From: an uncultured Bacteroidales bacterium
GTDB taxonomy: Bacteria; Bacteroidota; Bacteroidia; Bacteroidales; Paludibacteraceae
DNA: 9,543 nt
Direction: 5' to 3'
Assembly: GCA_903899865.1 (NCBI GenBank)
Contig: CAIUKZ010000267.1
Coordinates: 1 to 9,543 of the forward strand
In this document: positions 6,517-9,543 of the stretch, piece by piece
Layout: each line of letters begins with the position of its first letter
Position numbering within the stretch: position 1 is the stretch's first letter
The notes under the pieces: generated by a model
Database searches by the model: none
What the model was told of the DNA's origin: nothing
What the model saw: only the letters and a program-made list of their open reading frames with translations
Program-made: the position numbers and the translations under genes

Positions 6517-6615
6517 CAGTCGTAAATGCTTCGTTTCTATGATCTTGAATAATTGAGCAAAGTATTCAGTGTTTTCCAACTTTTCATTCAAAGTTAATAT
6601 TTAGACCTATATTTT

Positions 6616-6846
6616 ATGTACCCACAATCTTTACCGCCATTTTTAATTCCATTTATCGCTATCATTACTATTTGGGAAGTGATATGGAAGCTGTTTGCAC
6701 TCTGGAAATCTGCTCGCAACGGTCAAAAAGTTTGGTTTGCCAGCATTCTATTGCTCAATACCATTGGCATTCTTCCAATTATCTACCTCGTAATTATGAA
6801 AAGAAGAGAAAAAGCCGAAGCTCCTACAGCTGAATTTGAAATCTAA
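6616..6846 (+). CDS. small two-helix membrane protein, DUF5652-like
   Basis: A 76-residue protein with two hydrophobic helices, at about 8-30 and 40-61. The loop between them is basic and aromatic (WKLFALWKSARNGQKVWF), and the charged tail is MKRREKAEAPTAEFEI. The pattern LPPFLIPFIA, then ALWKSARNGQKVWF, then NTIGILPIIYL matches what I know of the DUF5652 family of very small membrane proteins. Its function is unknown; the family name is given from memory without a search. It stands alone, with a candidate promoter upstream and a strong hairpin terminator 9 nt after its stop. The basic loop would place both termini on the same side of the membrane. Confidence 0.85.
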   Translation: MYPQSLPPFLIPFIAIITIWEVIWKLFALWKSARNGQKVWFASILLLNTIGILPIIYLVIMKRREKAEAPTAEFEI

Positions 6847-6854
6847 GAATATGC

Positions 6855-6889
6855 AAAAAAGCACCTGAATTTATTTCAAGTGCTTTTTT
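6855..6889. terminator. bidirectional intrinsic terminator
   Basis: AAAAAAGCAC at 6855-6864 pairs perfectly with GTGCTTTTTT at 6880-6889. The stem extends through TGAA/TTCA after one mismatch, around a short AT loop. A T-run follows the stem on each strand, so it can end both the small membrane protein transcript (plus) and the ackA transcript (minus), which converge here. Confidence 0.85.
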
Positions 6890-6918
6890 GGTTGATAGGT
6901 TATTTTGGGATTTTCAAA

Positions 6919-8139
6919 TCACGCTGATATATTTTCCTGCCCTTTAATAATCTCCATGCTGTCTGATGCTATCATAAACTCTTCATCAGTTGGTATAATC
7001 ACTACCTTTACTTTAGAACTTGGCTTACTGATAACTATTTCAGATGCCTGACAGCTAGCATTTAGCTCATAATCCAGTTCAATGCCCATAAATTCCAATC
7101 CCTTCAACACATTTTGACGGGTATTAGCATGATTTTCGCCCACTCCACCAGTAAAGACGATGATGTCAACGCCTTCAAGTGCCGAAGCATACGCGCCGAT
7201 GTATTTTTTAATTTTGTATTGATATATTTCAAGTGCCAGCTTAGCTCGTTCGTTACCTGCTTGAATGGCTTTGCTCAAATCACGCATATCAGACGATACA
7301 CCCGACACACCGAGCAGACCGCTGTGTTTATTGAAAAGTGTAGAAACAGACGCGGAACCAATCATCTCTTTTTCCATCAAAAAGGTGACAACGCCCAGAT
7401 CCACATCGCCCGAACGAGTGCCCATCATCAATCCTTCAATGGGAGTAAAACCCATAGAGGTATCTACTGATTTGCCGTTTTTTATTGCTGCCAATGATCC
7501 TCCATTTCCAATATGCACCGTGATGATTTTTGTGCTGTTATAGTCCATCTCCAGAAACTCACATGCCCGCTTGGACACATAACGATGGCTGGTGCCATGA
7601 AAACCATATCGGCGAATGCCATATTTCAAATATAGCGAATAGGGAATGCCATAAATGTAGGCATATTCGGGCATCGTTTGATGAAATGCTGTGTCAAAAA
7701 CGCTAATCTGTGGTACCGAAGGAAGTAATTCCTGAATGGCTTTAATGCCGGCAAGATTGGGCGGATTGTGAAGGGGTGCAATTTTGATGCATTCTTCTAT
7801 TTTGCTGATTACTTCGTCAGTGATTAGTACACTGGTGTTAAATGCTTCTCCACCATGAACAACACGATGCCCAACGGCTTCAATCTCATCCAATGAACTC
7901 AAACAGCCATGTTTTTCGCTTGTGAGTACACCAAGAATATACTCTATAGCTATTTGATGCTCAAGTATTTCACCTTTCAATTGCACTTTTTGACCATCTC
8001 TACGAGTGTGTTTTAGAACTGAGCCTTTCATCCCAATCTTTTCTACCAATCCAGATCCCAATTCTTCATTGGAAGTAGCCATGTCAATCAACTTGTACTT
8101 TACGGATGAGCTCCCGCAATTTAATACTAATACTTTCAT
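6919..8139 (-). CDS. ackA: acetate kinase
   Basis: A 406-residue cytoplasmic enzyme, a little longer than the usual ~400. It interconverts acetyl phosphate + ADP and acetate + ATP. All family landmarks are present: LNCGSSSVKYK (6-16, with N7), VGHRVVHGG (89-97, R92), HNPPNLAGI (124-132), SVFDTAFHQTMPEYAY (D149), YGFHGTSHRYVS (H181 and the following His), HIGNGGSLAAIKNGKS (209-224), GLMMGTRSGDVDLG (R242), VFTGGVGENHANTR (328-341) and the C-terminal PTDEEFMIA with its conserved Glu. These positions run one ahead of the Methanosarcina numbering. It is the last gene of a minus-strand cluster with pta and a dehydrogenase-like gene. A palindromic repeat abuts its start codon, and the terminator at 6855-6889 lies downstream. 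ATG 8139 begins directly at the conserved MKVLVLNCGSSS. Confidence 0.98.
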   Translation of the reverse strand: MKVLVLNCGSSSVKYKLIDMATSNEELGSGLVEKIGMKGSVLKHTRRDGQKVQLKGEILEHQIAIEYILGVLTSEKHGCLSSLDEIEAVGHRVVHGGEAFNTSVLITDEVISKIEECIKIAPLHNPPNLAGIKAIQELLPSVPQISVFDTAFHQTMPEYAYIYGIPYSLYLKYGIRRYGFHGTSHRYVSKRACEFLEMDYNSTKIITVHIGNGGSLAAIKNGKSVDTSMGFTPIEGLMMGTRSGDVDLGVVTFLMEKEMIGSASVSTLFNKHSGLLGVSGVSSDMRDLSKAIQAGNERAKLALEIYQYKIKKYIGAYASALEGVDIIVFTGGVGENHANTRQNVLKGLEFMGIELDYELNASCQASEIVISKPSSKVKVVIIPTDEEFMIASDSMEIIKGQENISA

Positions 8140-8230
8140 TGGTTTATAATTAAGCCCCCTAAATCTCCGCTCCCGTTCATGACGGGATAAACTGCGGAGA
8201 CTTTAAGAGCTGATTTGTTGTGAATAATCA
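8140..8230 (-). repeat. dispersed palindromic repeat, copy 2, abutting the ackA start
   Basis: Read on the minus strand, this is the same element as 4183-4271. Its last base immediately precedes ATG of ackA. The inner stem CCCGT/ACGGG is kept with a one-base different loop. The outer stem is TCTCCGC/GCGGAGA, a perfect 7-bp inverted repeat, where copy 1 instead pairs CCCC with GGGG. Changed sequence with kept pairing suggests the folded form matters. It fills most of the gap between the dehydrogenase-like gene and ackA. Confidence 0.8.
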
Positions 8231-8282
8231 GACCCTTGTCCTAACTCATAATTTGAATAGGTGTGGTATCACCGTTTGTACT

Positions 8283-9239
8283 TTAGTTGATAATATTACC
8301 AAATTCATCATAGTTGTAAAATCCTTTCCTACGGCTGATTCCTAGATGTTTAGCACGAAGAAGCCGTAGTAGAACTGGTGATGGTTTGTATTTCAACAGT
8401 CCGTATTCATCGTACAGATTGTCAAACAGACGAACAATTTTCTCTATCCCAAATTGATCTGCAGTGCGGAACACTCCTTGTCTGTGTCCAAATCCGACAG
8501 TGAGCACCCTGTCAATGTCTTCCATGGAGGCAATACCCTCCATAAGTATAGAGCACGCTTCATTGAGTTGGATGAGAAACATGCGCACGCTCACAAGCCC
8601 TGATGACTCCATCACCGAAACGTACTGATGATTAATAAAACGAGCAAATTTTGTTATTTTCTCAAATGTTTCATCCGAGGTTTTTAATCCACGCACTACT
8701 TCTATGATGTTTGAGTCTGGCACGTTGGATAAGAAATGTAACCCAATACATCTGTCCTGATATTCCAATTCTGAGGCTAAGTCAGTAACAATCACTGTAC
8801 TTACATTGGATGCAATGATGGCATTGCTTGTAAGCACTTTTTCGAGTTGAAAGAATACTTCCTTGCGTTGAGTCAAACGTCTTTCACCTGTTTGATCGTC
8901 GTATCTGATTGCCTCAATCACAAAATCGCATTCTTTGAAATCTTCATATACGGTAGTGCCATGTACGCGTGATATGATGGCTTTTTTCTCACTTTCTGTC
9001 AATCCCCAATTTTGGATTTTCTTATCCAATTTGTCTTCAATCCGTGCGTAGGCATTTGCGATACATTCTTCGTTGGGTTCCAGAAATACGACCTCCATGC
9101 CATTCAGTGCTGCGATGGTGGCTATGCTGCTACCTTCTTTGCCACAGCCCACTACTCCGATGCGTGAGAAGAGTGTGCGGTTACGTTCTCTTTTATTTAA
9201 TCCGAAATTTTCAATTGCTTCGATAATCGGCTCTGACAT
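8283..9239 (-). CDS. divergent 3-hydroxyacyl-CoA dehydrogenase family protein
   Basis: A 318-residue protein of the 3-hydroxybutyryl/3-hydroxyacyl-CoA dehydrogenase family, which normally oxidises 3-hydroxyacyl-CoA with NAD+. A 25-residue leader precedes the Rossmann strand IGVVGCGKEGSSIAT (27-41); the usual GAGTMG is GCGKEG here. An acidic residue (E54) ends the second strand, as in NAD-binding members. NVST (145-148) stands for the NTSS motif. LHFLSNVPDSNIIEVVRG (167-184) keeps the catalytic His (H168) and Glu (E180). The following NRLL motif is replaced: GLVSVRMF (214-221) has Val where the conserved Asn sits. The C-terminal domain ends in the typical RRKGFYNYDE. Its place between pta and ackA suggests a link to acyl-CoA/acetate metabolism. 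A true fatty-acid β-oxidation role is not shown, and its substrate is uncertain. Confidence 0.85.
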   Translation of the reverse strand: MSEPIIEAIENFGLNKRERNRTLFSRIGVVGCGKEGSSIATIAALNGMEVVFLEPNEECIANAYARIEDKLDKKIQNWGLTESEKKAIISRVHGTTVYEDFKECDFVIEAIRYDDQTGERRLTQRKEVFFQLEKVLTSNAIIASNVSTVIVTDLASELEYQDRCIGLHFLSNVPDSNIIEVVRGLKTSDETFEKITKFARFINHQYVSVMESSGLVSVRMFLIQLNEACSILMEGIASMEDIDRVLTVGFGHRQGVFRTADQFGIEKIVRLFDNLYDEYGLLKYKPSPVLLRLLRAKHLGISRRKGFYNYDEFGNIIN

Positions 9240-9408
9240 AGCTTTGAAGAGTTTATTATTAAATTGACATACAGGTACTAGATTTCAAATCACGTCGAAT
9301 TAAAGACCTATTAACAGATTAACTGGCTTAAATAATTATAGTTGTGTTATCTGGTCTAGAAAACAATCTTGTATCTACATCCAAGTAACTACTCATTAGA
9401 TGACACTC

Positions 9409-9543
9409 CTAGTCTTTAATGGATTGATTGGCAGTGATGGTGATCATGTGAACAATGTCCTGGACTGAACACCCTCTTGACAAATCGTTGATTGGGGCTG
9501 CCATCCCTTGTAGTATTGGCCCCACTGCTTGAGCACCAGAAAA
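9409..9543 (-). CDS. pta: phosphate acetyltransferase, C-terminal end (partial)
   Basis: Only the last 44 residues and stop (TAG, 9409-9411 on the minus strand) are in the window; the gene continues beyond the right edge. The sequence SGAQAVGPILQGMAAPINDL followed by SRGCSVQDIVHMITITA matches the conserved end of phosphotransacetylase, where GPILQG and NDLSRGC are near-invariant. The enzyme converts acetyl-CoA and phosphate to acetyl phosphate, which acetate kinase at 6919-8139 then uses. The next gene starts 169 nt downstream. That gap shows no clear terminator or promoter, so read-through into it is possible. Confidence 0.93.
   Translation of the reverse strand, partial: FSGAQAVGPILQGMAAPINDLSRGCSVQDIVHMITITANQSIKD

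Larger units (their letters stand above)
6241..6615. other. 375-bp intergenic region with hairpins, no gene seen
   Basis: No credible coding frame is present. The left end has three tandem copies of AAAATTG (6247-6267). Next come two structures: ACAGCA/TGCTGT (6280-6285 with 6302-6307), and TTTGCC-GAAA-GGCAAA (6363-6378). A T-rich stretch with several TTTTG words follows, then a candidate promoter at 6484-6516. I recognise no tRNA or known small RNA. Confidence 0.6.

Noticed and set aside
7114..7543. Open plus-strand frames inside ackA
   Set aside because: They run antisense to a fully conserved acetate kinase, and their peptides lack any family features.

Overview
The window looks like a chromosomal segment of a Bacteroidota (Bacteroidetes) bacterium, possibly of the Cytophagales type. 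The signs are moderate to low GC, no clear Shine-Dalgarno sequences before start codons, two exact matches to the Bacteroidetes -7 promoter box TAnnTTTG upstream of genes, and the gene families present. The exact genus cannot be read from the sequence.

Left (1-2910): an O-acetylation module. The 3' part of an SGNH/GDSL hydrolase gene, broken by a frameshift at a run of nine A, overlaps by 20 nt a full MBOAT acyltransferase of the AlgI family. Then comes an unusually AT-rich gene for an unrecognised membrane protein with a possible PH-like C-terminal domain. It is followed by an orphan 195-bp copy (89% identical, no indels) of the last 65 codons of the MBOAT gene. The AT-rich gene therefore sits between two copies of the MBOAT tail.

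Middle (2911-6240): the carboxyspermidine route of polyamine synthesis. Carboxy(nor)spermidine dehydrogenase and carboxy(nor)spermidine decarboxylase (NspC) flank a lipoprotein built of about three 83-residue repeats. A candidate Bacteroidetes promoter with two TTGTACAA palindromes 22 bp apart lies before the first gene. An approximately 90-bp palindromic repeat sits directly before the lipoprotein start codon.

Right (6241-9543): a 375-bp gene-poor stretch with possible alternative RNA hairpins and a candidate promoter, then a small two-helix membrane protein (DUF5652-like). A bidirectional terminator separates it from a minus-strand acetate-metabolism cluster. In transcription order this cluster is pta (only its C-terminus is in the window), a divergent 3-hydroxyacyl-CoA dehydrogenase-like gene and ackA. 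A second copy of the palindromic repeat lies directly before ackA, in the same orientation relative to the gene as the first copy is to the lipoprotein gene.

No CRISPR array, rRNA, recognisable tRNA or transposase was seen. The most unusual items are the repeat-flanked AT-rich gene in the acetylation locus, the start-codon-abutting repeat pair, the twin-palindrome operator, the repeat lipoprotein inside the polyamine operon, and the dehydrogenase with an altered active-site segment between pta and ackA.
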